Source: Nocardia transvalensis NBRC 15921 (GTDB taxonomy: Bacteria; Actinomycetota; Actinomycetes; Mycobacteriales; Mycobacteriaceae). From it: a DNA stretch of 64,000 nucleotides. A program made the position numbers and the translations under genes. This document shows, piece after piece, positions 25,067 through 32,753 of this stretch. The notes below the pieces were generated by a model. It searched no databases. It was not told the DNA's origin and was given only the letters and a program-made list of their open reading frames with translations. The stretch spans positions 1-64,000 of the forward strand of contig NZ_BAGL01000066.1 of the NCBI RefSeq assembly GCF_000308875.1, in the 5' to 3' direction. The stretch's first letter is position 1. Every line of letters begins with the position of its first letter.

Positions 25067-25519
25067 CTAACCGCGCAGGTGGCGGAGGGCGGTGGTGAAT
25101 CCGGCGGTGCGCTCGCCGAGGGGTGCGAAGAATTCGTGGTCGCAGGTCTCGACCGCGACGATGGCCCGATCAGCCAGGGCCACACCGGCTTTCGTGGCGA
25201 CCAGGGATTTCGCGCGCCGGTCGTGCGGGTGGTCGCGGCGCTCCACCAGGCCCTTCTGTTCGAGGGCCCGCAGTACCTGCGACGTCATCATCGGATCGGT
25301 GGCGGCGTGCGCCGCGAGGTCGCGCTGCATCACCGGCTCGCCGCCGGTCGCGTCGGCCAGCCAGGTGAGCGAGGCCAGCAGCACGAATTGCACGTGCGTG
25401 AGACCGAACGGGGCCAGGGCCGCGCGCTGGGCGGCCTGCCAGCGGTTGGTCACCTGCCACAGCAGCAGTCCGGGGCTCTCGTCGGCGTCGGCGAATTCGG
25501 AGCGCAGTCGATGCCTCAC
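25067..25519 (-). CDS. MarR family transcriptional regulator
   Basis: A 150-residue winged-helix regulator. It shows the dimerisation helix SPGLLLWQVTNRWQAAQRAAL, then GLTHVQFVLLASLTWLAD, recognition helix DPMMTSQVLRALEQKGLVERRDHPHDRRAK (the typical MarR DxRAK wing) and a C-terminal helix. It overlaps the EVE-domain gene by 4 bp (ATGA), so it is translated from the same message. A perfect 28-bp palindrome stands before the operon and is the likely binding site. The Cys near residue 126 could be a redox sensor but this is speculative. Confidence 0.92.
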   Translation of the reverse strand: MRHRLRSEFADADESPGLLLWQVTNRWQAAQRAALAPFGLTHVQFVLLASLTWLADATGGEPVMQRDLAAHAATDPMMTSQVLRALEQKGLVERRDHPHDRRAKSLVATKAGVALADRAIVAVETCDHEFFAPLGERTAGFTTALRHLRG

Positions 25520-25938
25520 GCGCCGACCATAGCCCGCGAGATGACGGCGAAATCGTGGGCGCTCAGCTCGACGAGCCCGCGCCGCAGCACCACGCCCCAG
25601 TGGGGTGTGCTGGTGAGTTCGAGGTCGCCGCGCAGCTCGTCGATCGGGGCCTCCCGCGCCTCGGCCGCGTACGTGACCGCCCGCCGCCAGGGCCGGAAGT
25701 CACCGCCCTGATCCTCCGCCTGCCAGACCGGCCGGTCGTCGATCGTGCCCAGGGCGGTGAACGCCTTGACCGGCGCGCCCTCCCGCATGCCGGTGCGGGG
25801 CGAGTAGTACACCAGCCCGTCGCCGGGGCGCATGCGCTCGGCCGCGGCGCGCTTGCCGTGGTTGGCCTGCGCGATGCCCAGTTCGACGCCGCGACGGACG
25901 TGGTCCCGCGAGACCACATTGAGCCAGTACCTGGTCAT
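25516..25938 (-). CDS. EVE domain-containing protein
   Basis: A 140-residue single-domain protein of the EVE/PUA-like fold. The diagnostic N-terminus is MTRYWLNVVSRDHVRRGVELGI, followed by AERMRPGDGLVYYSPRTGMREG and IDDRPVWQAEDQ. EVE and related YTH/ASCH domains bind modified bases in DNA or RNA and are often found beside restriction or defence genes, though none is seen here. The ATG at 25938 has AGGAGG 6 bp ahead, which excludes the 39-residue longer frame. First gene of an operon with marR. Confidence 0.88.
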   Translation of the reverse strand: MTRYWLNVVSRDHVRRGVELGIAQANHGKRAAAERMRPGDGLVYYSPRTGMREGAPVKAFTALGTIDDRPVWQAEDQGGDFRPWRRAVTYAAEAREAPIDELRGDLELTSTPHWGVVLRRGLVELSAHDFAVISRAMVGA

Positions 25939-25955
25939 CGTTCCTCCTGCGTTCC

Positions 25956-25983
25956 ACAGATAGTATGCATGCATACTATCTGT
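25956..25983. promoter_or_regulatory. Perfect 28-bp palindrome, probable MarR operator
   Basis: The halves ACAGATAGTATGCA (25956-25969) and TGCATACTATCTGT (25970-25983) are exact complements. It lies 17 bp upstream of the EVE gene start and 49 bp upstream of the mrx1 GTG, in the shared promoter region. TAGTAT inside it could serve as the -10 box, so binding would block transcription. Confidence 0.75.
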
Positions 25984-26032
25984 TCGGTCGATACGGGGAA
26001 CAGGTTCGGCACTGTCGATGTTGAATGCTGTC

Positions 26033-26281
26033 GTGACTGCTAGCGACCTGACCATGTACTCGACGACCTGGTGCGGCTATTGCCGCCGCCTCAAGAAGCA
26101 GCTCGACGAGGCGGGCATCACCTACACCGAGGTGGATATCGAGCAGGACCCGGCCTCCGCCGAGTTCGTCGGAAAAGTCAACGGCGGCAACCACGTGGTG
26201 CCGACCGTGAAGTACTCCGACGGCTCGACCGCCACCAACCCGAGCCTGGCCCAGGTGAAGCAGGCGCTGGCCGCCATTTAA
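26033..26281 (+). CDS. mrx1: Mycoredoxin / glutaredoxin-like thioltransferase
   Basis: An 82-residue thioredoxin-fold protein with active site WCGYC (Cys14, Cys17), then LKKQLDEAGITYTEVDIE, NGGNHVVPTVKYSDGS (cis-Pro in VPTV) and ATNPS, which match mycoredoxin-1 (Rv3198A). It reduces mycothiol mixed disulfides using mycothiol in place of glutathione, in the cytoplasm. The GTG at 26033 gives the usual length; an ATG 15 bp upstream is possible and neither has a ribosome binding site. It lies between uvrD2/EVE and nudC, as in mycobacteria apart from the LtrA-MarR-EVE insert. Confidence 0.92.
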   Translation: MTASDLTMYSTTWCGYCRRLKKQLDEAGITYTEVDIEQDPASAEFVGKVNGGNHVVPTVKYSDGSTATNPSLAQVKQALAAI

Positions 26282-26297
26282 GACCATGGCTCCCGTG

Positions 26298-26320
26298 TCC
26301 CGGCATGCCTTTGGCCGGGA
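26298..26320. repeat. Dispersed hairpin element (copy F)
   Basis: Arms TCCCGGC (26298-26304) and GCCGGGA (26314-26320) with loop ATGCCTTTG. It abuts the nudC stop codon (26321) and lies 17 bp after the mrx1 stop, between convergent genes. Both arms differ from the TTCCGGC/GCCGGAA type by compensating changes. Confidence 0.85.
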
Positions 26321-27247
26321 TCACCCCTCCGCAGCCCACGACTCCACAATGCTGCGGGCGATCGAGATGGACCCCGGCAGGAACAGGCGCTGCTGTTCGG
26401 CATTCCCCGAGACACCGGTCGGCGCGCCCCACGCGCCGGCCGACAGGGCCTGCCGCACGTCGGCGCGCGTGAACCAGTACGCCTCGGCGATCTCGCCGTC
26501 GGTGAAGGCCAGCGGCTGTTCCGGATCGGCGACGGCCGCGAAGCCGAGCATCAGCGAGCGCGGCAGCGGCCACGGCTGACTGCCCAGGTACTGGATGTCG
26601 CGCACATCGATGCCGACCTCCTCGCGGATCTCGCGCTGCACGCACCGCTCCAGCGACTCCCCCGCCTCCACGAACCCGGCCAGCAGCGAGAACATCGTCT
26701 CCGGCCAGGTGTGCTGACGGGCCAGCAGCACCTGGTCGCCGCCGTCGTGCACCAGGCAGATCACCGCCGGGTCGATGCGCGGGAACTCCTCGTGCCCGGC
26801 CGCGCTCACCCGCGTCCAGCCGCCGTTGGCGGGTGTGGTCGCGGTGCCGTCGGCCGCGCTGAAGCCCGCCCGCTCGTGCCAGTTCAGCAGGGCCAGGGCG
26901 GTGGACAGGATGCCGAGGGTGACGTCGTCGAGGTGCAGGGTGCTGCCGACCACGCGCAGGTCCATCAGCGTGCCGTCGATATCGTTGTCGCGCACCGCCC
27001 ACAGGTGGGCGCCGCCGTCGACACCGAGGAACACCGCCTCCGGAACGGGCTCGGCCGCCAGCGTCTCCGTCGATTCCAGCAGCACCGAGTCACCCTCGAC
27101 GCGCACCTGACCGCGGCGGTTCATCCGCAGCAATCGTGCCCCCGGCCAGCCTTCCTTCAACGCCTTGTCGTCCGATCGCAACTCCTCGGCGCGATCGAGC
27201 GCGGAACGCGACAGCAGCGGAACGTCTTTCAGCCGAAATCCAGACAC
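26321..27247 (-). CDS. nudC: NAD(H)-type Nudix pyrophosphatase NudC, zinc cysteines lost
   Basis: A 308-residue NudC homologue (Rv3199c position). The Nudix box is GFVEAGESLERCVQREIREEVG, followed by the NADH-specific motif SQPWPLPRSLMLGF. NudC hydrolyses NADH/NAD and removes NAD caps from RNA. The central zinc ribbon, normally CxxC...CxxC, reads HERAGFSAADGTATTPANGG and has no cysteine, so the metal site is gone although the enclosing AGHEEFPRIDPAVI is intact. The GTG start at 27247 fits the family; the longest frame adds 340 residues that are the wrong frame of the channel gene upstream. Confidence 0.9.
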   Translation of the reverse strand: MSGFRLKDVPLLSRSALDRAEELRSDDKALKEGWPGARLLRMNRRGQVRVEGDSVLLESTETLAAEPVPEAVFLGVDGGAHLWAVRDNDIDGTLMDLRVVGSTLHLDDVTLGILSTALALLNWHERAGFSAADGTATTPANGGWTRVSAAGHEEFPRIDPAVICLVHDGGDQVLLARQHTWPETMFSLLAGFVEAGESLERCVQREIREEVGIDVRDIQYLGSQPWPLPRSLMLGFAAVADPEQPLAFTDGEIAEAYWFTRADVRQALSAGAWGAPTGVSGNAEQQRLFLPGSISIARSIVESWAAEG

Positions 27248-27306
27248 GATCCGAGCGTATAGGGCCGGAGCGACAGGAGCGGAGGCGGCAGCCTGCACAC
27301 CATCCG

Positions 27307-28374
27307 TTACTTGTGCACGCGGCGGATGTACAGCAGCCGGTCGCCCGTTTCCAGGGCGTCCACCTCGGGCTCGTCGACGCGGATCAGGTCGCCGCCGCGG
27401 ACCACGCCCAGCACGATGTCGCGCAGGTGCCGCGGGGAGCCGCCGACCTCGTCGGGATCCACCTCGCGCTCGGCGATGGCGAAGCCCGCCTCGGGCGTGA
27501 GCAGGTCCTCGACCATGTCGACGACCTTCGGCGTAGTGGTCGCGATGCCGAGCAGGCGGCCCGCGGTCTCCGAGGACACCACCACCGAATCGGCGCCCGA
27601 CTGCCTCAGCAGATGGACGTTCTCGGCCTCCCGGATCGACGCGACGATCTTGGCCTGCTTGTTCAGTTCGCGCGCGGTGAGCGTGACCAGCACAGCCGTA
27701 TCGTCGCGGTTGGCGGCCACCACCACCGAGGCCGCGTGCTGCACGCCGGCCAGCCGCAGCACATCCGACTGCGCCGCCGATCCGTGCACCGTCACCAGGC
27801 CCGCGGTGGCCGCGCGCTCCAGGGCCACGGGATCGGTGTCGACCACGACGACGTCGCCGGGCTGCACGCCGTCGCCCAGCATCGCGTCGACGGCGGTGCG
27901 CCCCTTCGTCCCGTACCCCACCACCACGGTGTGATTGCGCACCTTGTGCCTCCATCGCTGAATCTTGAACACCTGTCGGGACCGCTCGGTCAGCACCTGC
28001 AGGGTGGTACCGACCAAGACGATCAGGAAGAGGACCCGCAGCGGGGTGATGACGATGGTGTTGATCAGCCGGGCCTGCGGAGTGATCGGCGTGATATCGC
28101 CGTAGCCGGTGGTCGACAGCGACACCGTCGAGTAGTACAGCGCGTCCAGCAACGACAGGTCGTCGCCTTGATTGTCGTGATATCCCGAACGCCCGAAATA
28201 CACCACCAGCGTCGCGCCGGCGAGCAACGCCATCGCGAACACGACGCGACGAGTCAGCGAAGCCCAAGGGCTGGTTTGAATCTCGGGTATTCGCAGAATG
28301 CCGACCAGGGCGTAGTCGGGACGGTCGGTGAGTCGGCGCAGACCGCGCGACTGCTCATCGAACACGGGTATCAC
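27307..28374 (-). CDS. TrkA-N domain potassium channel protein (Rv3200c-like)
   Basis: A 355-residue ion channel. Two membrane helices (about 43-62 and 100-125) flank a pore with selectivity filter TTGYGD. A cytoplasmic RCK/TrkA-N domain follows (VVVGYGTKGRTAVDAML, with acidic VVVVDTDPVAL) and then a TrkA-C part to the end. Such channels pass K+ under control of a nucleotide or ion bound by RCK. The GTG start has AGGAC/CAGGATC ahead. It is 59 bp upstream of nudC on the same strand, so both may share a transcript, as in M. tuberculosis. Confidence 0.92.
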   Translation of the reverse strand: MIPVFDEQSRGLRRLTDRPDYALVGILRIPEIQTSPWASLTRRVVFAMALLAGATLVVYFGRSGYHDNQGDDLSLLDALYYSTVSLSTTGYGDITPITPQARLINTIVITPLRVLFLIVLVGTTLQVLTERSRQVFKIQRWRHKVRNHTVVVGYGTKGRTAVDAMLGDGVQPGDVVVVDTDPVALERAATAGLVTVHGSAAQSDVLRLAGVQHAASVVVAANRDDTAVLVTLTARELNKQAKIVASIREAENVHLLRQSGADSVVVSSETAGRLLGIATTTPKVVDMVEDLLTPEAGFAIAEREVDPDEVGGSPRHLRDIVLGVVRGGDLIRVDEPEVDALETGDRLLYIRRVHK

Positions 28375-28458
28375 CGATCCTGTCCTGCACCACGGATCCG
28401 CAGCGTACCGGGCCGACGCCGGCTCGACAGCACGGCACGCGGGTGGCATCGTGCAGAC

Positions 28459-28851
28459 ATGACCTCCGACTCCACCGCACGGCCGCGTCGCGCGCAACTG
28501 ATGGCCGCCGCGCTGTTCGGTATGGGCACGTTGCATTTCGTGGTGCCGGGCCCGTTCGATTCGATCGTGCCGCCCGCCCTGCCCGGAAAGGCGCGCAGCT
28601 ACACCTACTGGTCCGGCGTCGCGGAGCTGACCGTGGCGACGACGCTGGCGCTGCCCCGCACGCGACGGCTCGGTGGACTGCTGGCGGCCCTGCTGTTCAT
28701 CGCCGTCTACCCCGCCAACGTCCAGATGGCGGTCGACAGCGTGCGCAATCCCAAGGCGCCGACCGCGCTCAAGGCGATCTCGATCCTGCGGCTGCCGCTC
28801 CAGTTCCCCATGATCCGGCAGGCGTTGAAGGTGCGCCGCGAGGCGGCCTGA
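28459..28851 (+). CDS. DoxX-like small membrane protein
   Basis: A 130-residue protein with three to four hydrophobic segments: AALFGMGTLHFVVPGPFDSIVP, LTVATTLALP, LGGLLAALLFIAVYPANVQMAV and LPLQFPMIRQAL. The HFVVPGPFDSIVPP and YPANVQMAVDS motifs are typical for a DoxX-related family of actinobacteria. Function unknown. It is divergent from the channel gene and ends 5 bp before the convergent adnB stop. Confidence 0.8.
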   Translation: MTSDSTARPRRAQLMAAALFGMGTLHFVVPGPFDSIVPPALPGKARSYTYWSGVAELTVATTLALPRTRRLGGLLAALLFIAVYPANVQMAVDSVRNPKAPTALKAISILRLPLQFPMIRQALKVRREAA

Positions 28852-28856
28852 TCCGG

Positions 28857-31800
28857 CTAGCCGGACGTCTCCTCCGAGGCCGCGGACCAGCTCGGCGCGG
28901 CGGTCGTGAGAAATTCGGCCAGTTCCTCCGGACCGGGCAGGTTCGGCGGCTTGATGGTGCGGCCGGTGCGCACGTAATGGAATGCGGCGTCGATCTTTTC
29001 GAGCATCTCGTGCTCGTCGGCGCCGAGCCGCCCGGCCAGCAGGCGGGCCCACGCCAAGCGGTACACGGCCAGCTGCATCGACACCGCGGCCTCCTCGGCG
29101 CGGGTCGGCTCGGCGCCGGTCTTCCAGTCCACCACCAGCCAGCGGCCGCCGGGTTCGGCGAATACCGCGTCCATGCGGCCGCGAATGAGCGTGCCCGCCA
29201 ACGACGTTTCGAAGGCGACCTCGACCTCGGCGGGATTGCGGTCGGCCCACGGCGAGGACAGGAACGACTCCTGCAACCGGACCAGATCGGCGTCGGCACC
29301 GCCACTGTCGGCGGCGCCGGGCAGTTCGTCCAGCCCGAGCAGCCGGGTCGAGCCGAACCACTGCTGCAGCCACGCGTGAAACGCGGTGCCGCGCCGCGCG
29401 AACGGGCTCGGCGGATACGGCAGCGGCCGCCGCAGCCGCGCCGCCAGCTTCGCCGGATCGGCCCGCAACTCCACCAGCGCCGTGGCGGGCAACTGCCCCG
29501 GCAACTCCACCTCCCGCACCCCGTCACCGGCAGCGAAATGCTCCGACAGCAACGCATCGACATCAGCCGCCCAGCCCTCGGGATCATCGTCCGCCGGCGA
29601 TGAGTCCTTGTGCTCCCCACGGGGTTCCTCGACCGGACCGGGCGTCTCGTCCGCCGGATCACCGAACAAGGACAGCTGCCCGCCCGGCTCCCCCGCGTAC
29701 TCGGCGAAGGTCTCCTCGCCCGCTGCCCGGGCCGCGTCGTTCTGCGATGTCTCGCCCAGCGGCGACCCGTCCGCCGCGGCACCCTCGTCGTGTCGTGGAT
29801 CCGGTTCGGGGGGAAGGTCTTTCAGCGCGGCCCGGACCAGATCGGCACCCTCCCGCACGGCGGCGCGACGCCTGCCCAGGGGGTCGCGGGGCCACTGCGC
29901 GGAGGCGGGGTCGTCGGTGAAGGGGTTGACCGCGTCGGTGGCGGGCGGGTCGGCCCACAGGTCGATGCGGACGGCCGCGCCGAGGGCGGAATCCGGGTGC
30001 TCCACAGCGTGTTTCAGGTCGAGCAGGAAGTCCGACGGGCCCTTGGGGGTCGAACCGGTTTCCGCCCAGTGGTGGGCCGAGACGAACAGGACGCGTTCGG
30101 TCCGGGTGAGCGCGACGTAGAACAGGCGGCGCTCCTCGTCGAGCCGCCGGCGGTTGAGGGCGTCCTTGTGCTGTTTGATGGCGCGATCGAGATCGCTGCG
30201 GTCATAGAGGTCCGAAAGATCCAGGACGGGAACGCCGTCCGCGGAGTCGCGCTGCCGGTCGCCGCGCAGGGTGGTGGGCAGCTCGGCGAGCGCGCCCAGC
30301 CAGGTCCCGGCGGCGGTGCCGGACGGGAACACACCGCGCGCCACGTGCGGGACGGCCACCACCTCCCATTCCAGGCCCTTGGCGGCGTGCACGGTGAGGA
30401 TCTGGACGCGGTCGCGGGCCACCTCGACCTCGCCGGGCTCCAGGCCGTTCTCGACCTCCTCGGCGGCGGCCAGGAACGTCAGCAGTCCGGGCAGCGTCGC
30501 GCGGTGATCGCTGGTGTAGTCGGCGACGACCTCGGCGAAGGCGTCGAGGTGTTCGCGGCCCGCGCCGCCGCCCGCCGACGCCCGCCGGGCCTGGGTCTCC
30601 ACGCCGACACCGATGGTGCGCTCCACATCGGCCACCAGTTCCGGCAGCGATTGACCACTGCGCTCGCGCAATGCCGCCAGTTCCCGGCCGAGGTCCACGA
30701 TGCGTGCGTACCCGTCGTCCGAATACTGTTCCGCCGCACCGGGATCGGCGATCGCGTCGGCGAGTCCGGCCCGTTCGGCCGGTTCCGGCGCGACCGTGCG
30801 CAGCGCCTCGGCCAGGCCCGCCGAATCGGTGATGGCGGCGGCCTGTTCGGGCGGCCGCGTGATCGACAGGTCGCGGGCCCGGCGGGCCAGCGCGGCCAGA
30901 TCGGAGACGCCCAGCCGCCAGCGGGCGCCGGTGAGGATGCGCACGGCGGCGCTGCCCGCGGCCGGATCGGCGATGAGCCGCAGGGTGGCGACCACATCGG
31001 CCACCTCCGGCGTGGCCAGCAGGCCGCCGAGTCCCACGATCTCCACGGGTAATCCGCGCTCGCGCAAGGCTTCCGCGAGCGGCGCGGCATCGGCATTGCG
31101 CCGCACCAGCACCGCGGACGTGGGCGGCGGCACACCGGCGTCGGCGCGCGTCTCCCATTCCGCGGCGATCCGTTCGGCCACCCACTCCCGTTCGGCCGCA
31201 ACGGTTTCGGCCAGCGCCAGCGCCACGGTTCCGGCGTCGGCCCCGGGCCGCGGCCGCAGCGCGTCGACGGTCACCCCGCCCTCGACGTCGCGCAGCGGCT
31301 CCGCCACCAGATTCGCCAGTTCCAGGGCCTCCGGCGGATTGCGCCAGCTGGTCAGCAGCGGCAGTATCGGCGCGGGAACGCCGGGCGCGCTGGGAAAGTC
31401 GGTGGCGAACCGCGGCAGGTTGGCCGCCGACGCGCCACGCCAGCCGTAGATGGACTGCATCGGATCCCCGACCGCAGTCACCGCCAGCCGCTGCCCGCCC
31501 TCCCCGAGCCCACCCACCACAGCGGGATCGGCACGCGCGCCTCCGAGCACCGAATCCGCACCGCCACCGAACCCGTACGCGGCCTCCGGCTGCGCATCGG
31601 TACCCGAGCCCTTCTGCGCGACGGGACCCGAACCCTGTTGCGCAGCCGGACCCGAACCCTGTTGCACGACCGGACCCGAACCCTGTTGCACGACCGGACC
31701 CGACCCCTCTTGCGCAGCCGGACCCCAACCCTCTTGCACAACCGGACCCGAACCCTGGTGCGTATCGAGACCCGAATCCTCTTGCGCATCGGGAACCCGA

Positions 31801-32753
31801 TCCTTCTGCGCGGCAGCAGAATCGGATCCCTGCGCATTGCCCAGGTCGCCGAAGAGGGCCGCCAGCAGGATGCGCTGGGCATGGCCCGTGTCCTGGTACT
31901 CGTCCAGGAGGACCAGCCGGAAGCGATCGCGTTCGGCGATACCGACCTCGGCGTGCTCGGCCGCCAGCCGGGCGGCCAGCGACATCTGGGCGCCGAAGTC
32001 CAGCGCGCCGCGCCGGCGCAGTTCCTCACCCAGCCGCCGCACCAGCGGGAGCAGCGCCACCCGCTCGTGCTGCACGGCGAGTATGCCCAGCAGCTCCTGG
32101 CTCGGGCCGCCGCGCTGACGGGGACCGCGGGGCAGGGTGAGGATCAGCTTCTCGAGTTCGGTGTGCGCCTCGGCGAGCTGTTCGGCCTCGACCAGATGCT
32201 CGGCGAGCTGTCCGGACAGCGCGAGAACGGCCTCGGTGACCGATACCGGGGTGCGGTCGGTGTCCAGGTCGCCGTCCCAGCCGGTCACCACCCGGTGCGC
32301 GAGCTGCCACAGCTGAGTCTCGGTGAGCAGGGTCGCATTGGGTTCGACCGGCAGCAGCAGGCCGTGCTCGCCGAGCAGCCGCCCGGCGTAGGAGTGGTAG
32401 GTGCTGATCTCCGGCTCGGAACCGGTCAGCCGGGCGCGCAATCGGCCGCTCGGATCGATCTCGCGCAGCAGGGGCGCACCGGCGAGCCGGGCCAGCCGGG
32501 TGCGGATGCGAGTCGTCAACTGCTGCGCGGCTTTCCGCGTGAACGTGAGGCCCAGCACCGCGTCCGGGGCCACGAGACCGTTGGCGACCATCCACACCAC
32601 GCGCGCGGCCATCGTCTCGGTCTTGCCCGCGCCCGCGCCCGCGACCACCAGCGTCGGGCCGGGCGGTGCGGCGATCACCGCGGCCTGTTCGGCGGTCGGC
32701 GGCGGCAGGCCGAGCGCCTCCGCGAGTTCTTCCGGCGTGACGGGCCCACTCAT
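28857..32753 (-). CDS. adnB: AdnB subunit of the AdnAB helicase-nuclease, with a repeat insertion
   Basis: A 1298-residue UvrD-type motor plus C-terminal RecB-type nuclease. Motif I is VVAGAGAGKTETM (residues ~37-49), motif II LLDEYQDTGHAQR (~285), motif III VTAVGDPMQSIYGWRGA (~425), and VHAAKGLEWEVVAVP marks motif V. The nuclease core is LVVDWKTG near 1215. With AdnA it resects double-strand breaks. The protein is about 240 residues longer than M. tuberculosis AdnB (~1055 aa, recalled), largely from a low-complexity insert between motifs II and III with eight 24-bp repeats. It overlaps adnA by 4 bp. Confidence 0.93.
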   Translation of the reverse strand: MSGPVTPEELAEALGLPPPTAEQAAVIAAPPGPTLVVAGAGAGKTETMAARVVWMVANGLVAPDAVLGLTFTRKAAQQLTTRIRTRLARLAGAPLLREIDPSGRLRARLTGSEPEISTYHSYAGRLLGEHGLLLPVEPNATLLTETQLWQLAHRVVTGWDGDLDTDRTPVSVTEAVLALSGQLAEHLVEAEQLAEAHTELEKLILTLPRGPRQRGGPSQELLGILAVQHERVALLPLVRRLGEELRRRGALDFGAQMSLAARLAAEHAEVGIAERDRFRLVLLDEYQDTGHAQRILLAALFGDLGNAQGSDSAAAQKDRVPDAQEDSGLDTHQGSGPVVQEGWGPAAQEGSGPVVQQGSGPVVQQGSGPAAQQGSGPVAQKGSGTDAQPEAAYGFGGGADSVLGGARADPAVVGGLGEGGQRLAVTAVGDPMQSIYGWRGASAANLPRFATDFPSAPGVPAPILPLLTSWRNPPEALELANLVAEPLRDVEGGVTVDALRPRPGADAGTVALALAETVAAEREWVAERIAAEWETRADAGVPPPTSAVLVRRNADAAPLAEALRERGLPVEIVGLGGLLATPEVADVVATLRLIADPAAGSAAVRILTGARWRLGVSDLAALARRARDLSITRPPEQAAAITDSAGLAEALRTVAPEPAERAGLADAIADPGAAEQYSDDGYARIVDLGRELAALRERSGQSLPELVADVERTIGVGVETQARRASAGGGAGREHLDAFAEVVADYTSDHRATLPGLLTFLAAAEEVENGLEPGEVEVARDRVQILTVHAAKGLEWEVVAVPHVARGVFPSGTAAGTWLGALAELPTTLRGDRQRDSADGVPVLDLSDLYDRSDLDRAIKQHKDALNRRRLDEERRLFYVALTRTERVLFVSAHHWAETGSTPKGPSDFLLDLKHAVEHPDSALGAAVRIDLWADPPATDAVNPFTDDPASAQWPRDPLGRRRAAVREGADLVRAALKDLPPEPDPRHDEGAAADGSPLGETSQNDAARAAGEETFAEYAGEPGGQLSLFGDPADETPGPVEEPRGEHKDSSPADDDPEGWAADVDALLSEHFAAGDGVREVELPGQLPATALVELRADPAKLAARLRRPLPYPPSPFARRGTAFHAWLQQWFGSTRLLGLDELPGAADSGGADADLVRLQESFLSSPWADRNPAEVEVAFETSLAGTLIRGRMDAVFAEPGGRWLVVDWKTGAEPTRAEEAAVSMQLAVYRLAWARLLAGRLGADEHEMLEKIDAAFHYVRTGRTIKPPNLPGPEELAEFLTTAAPSWSAASEETSG
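31588..31779 (-). repeat. Eight 24-bp in-frame repeats inside adnB
   Basis: Eight 24-bp units encode copies of an 8-residue motif of the form GSGPVVQQ or GSGPAAQE (about residues 325-389 of AdnB). The outer copies are more diverged than the inner ones, as expected for a minisatellite that expands by slippage. The frame stays open throughout. Confidence 0.9.

Noticed and set aside
26321..28267. 648-residue extended NudC frame
   Set aside because: The first ~340 residues are the +1 frame of the TrkA-type channel gene; the NudC family starts at 27247.
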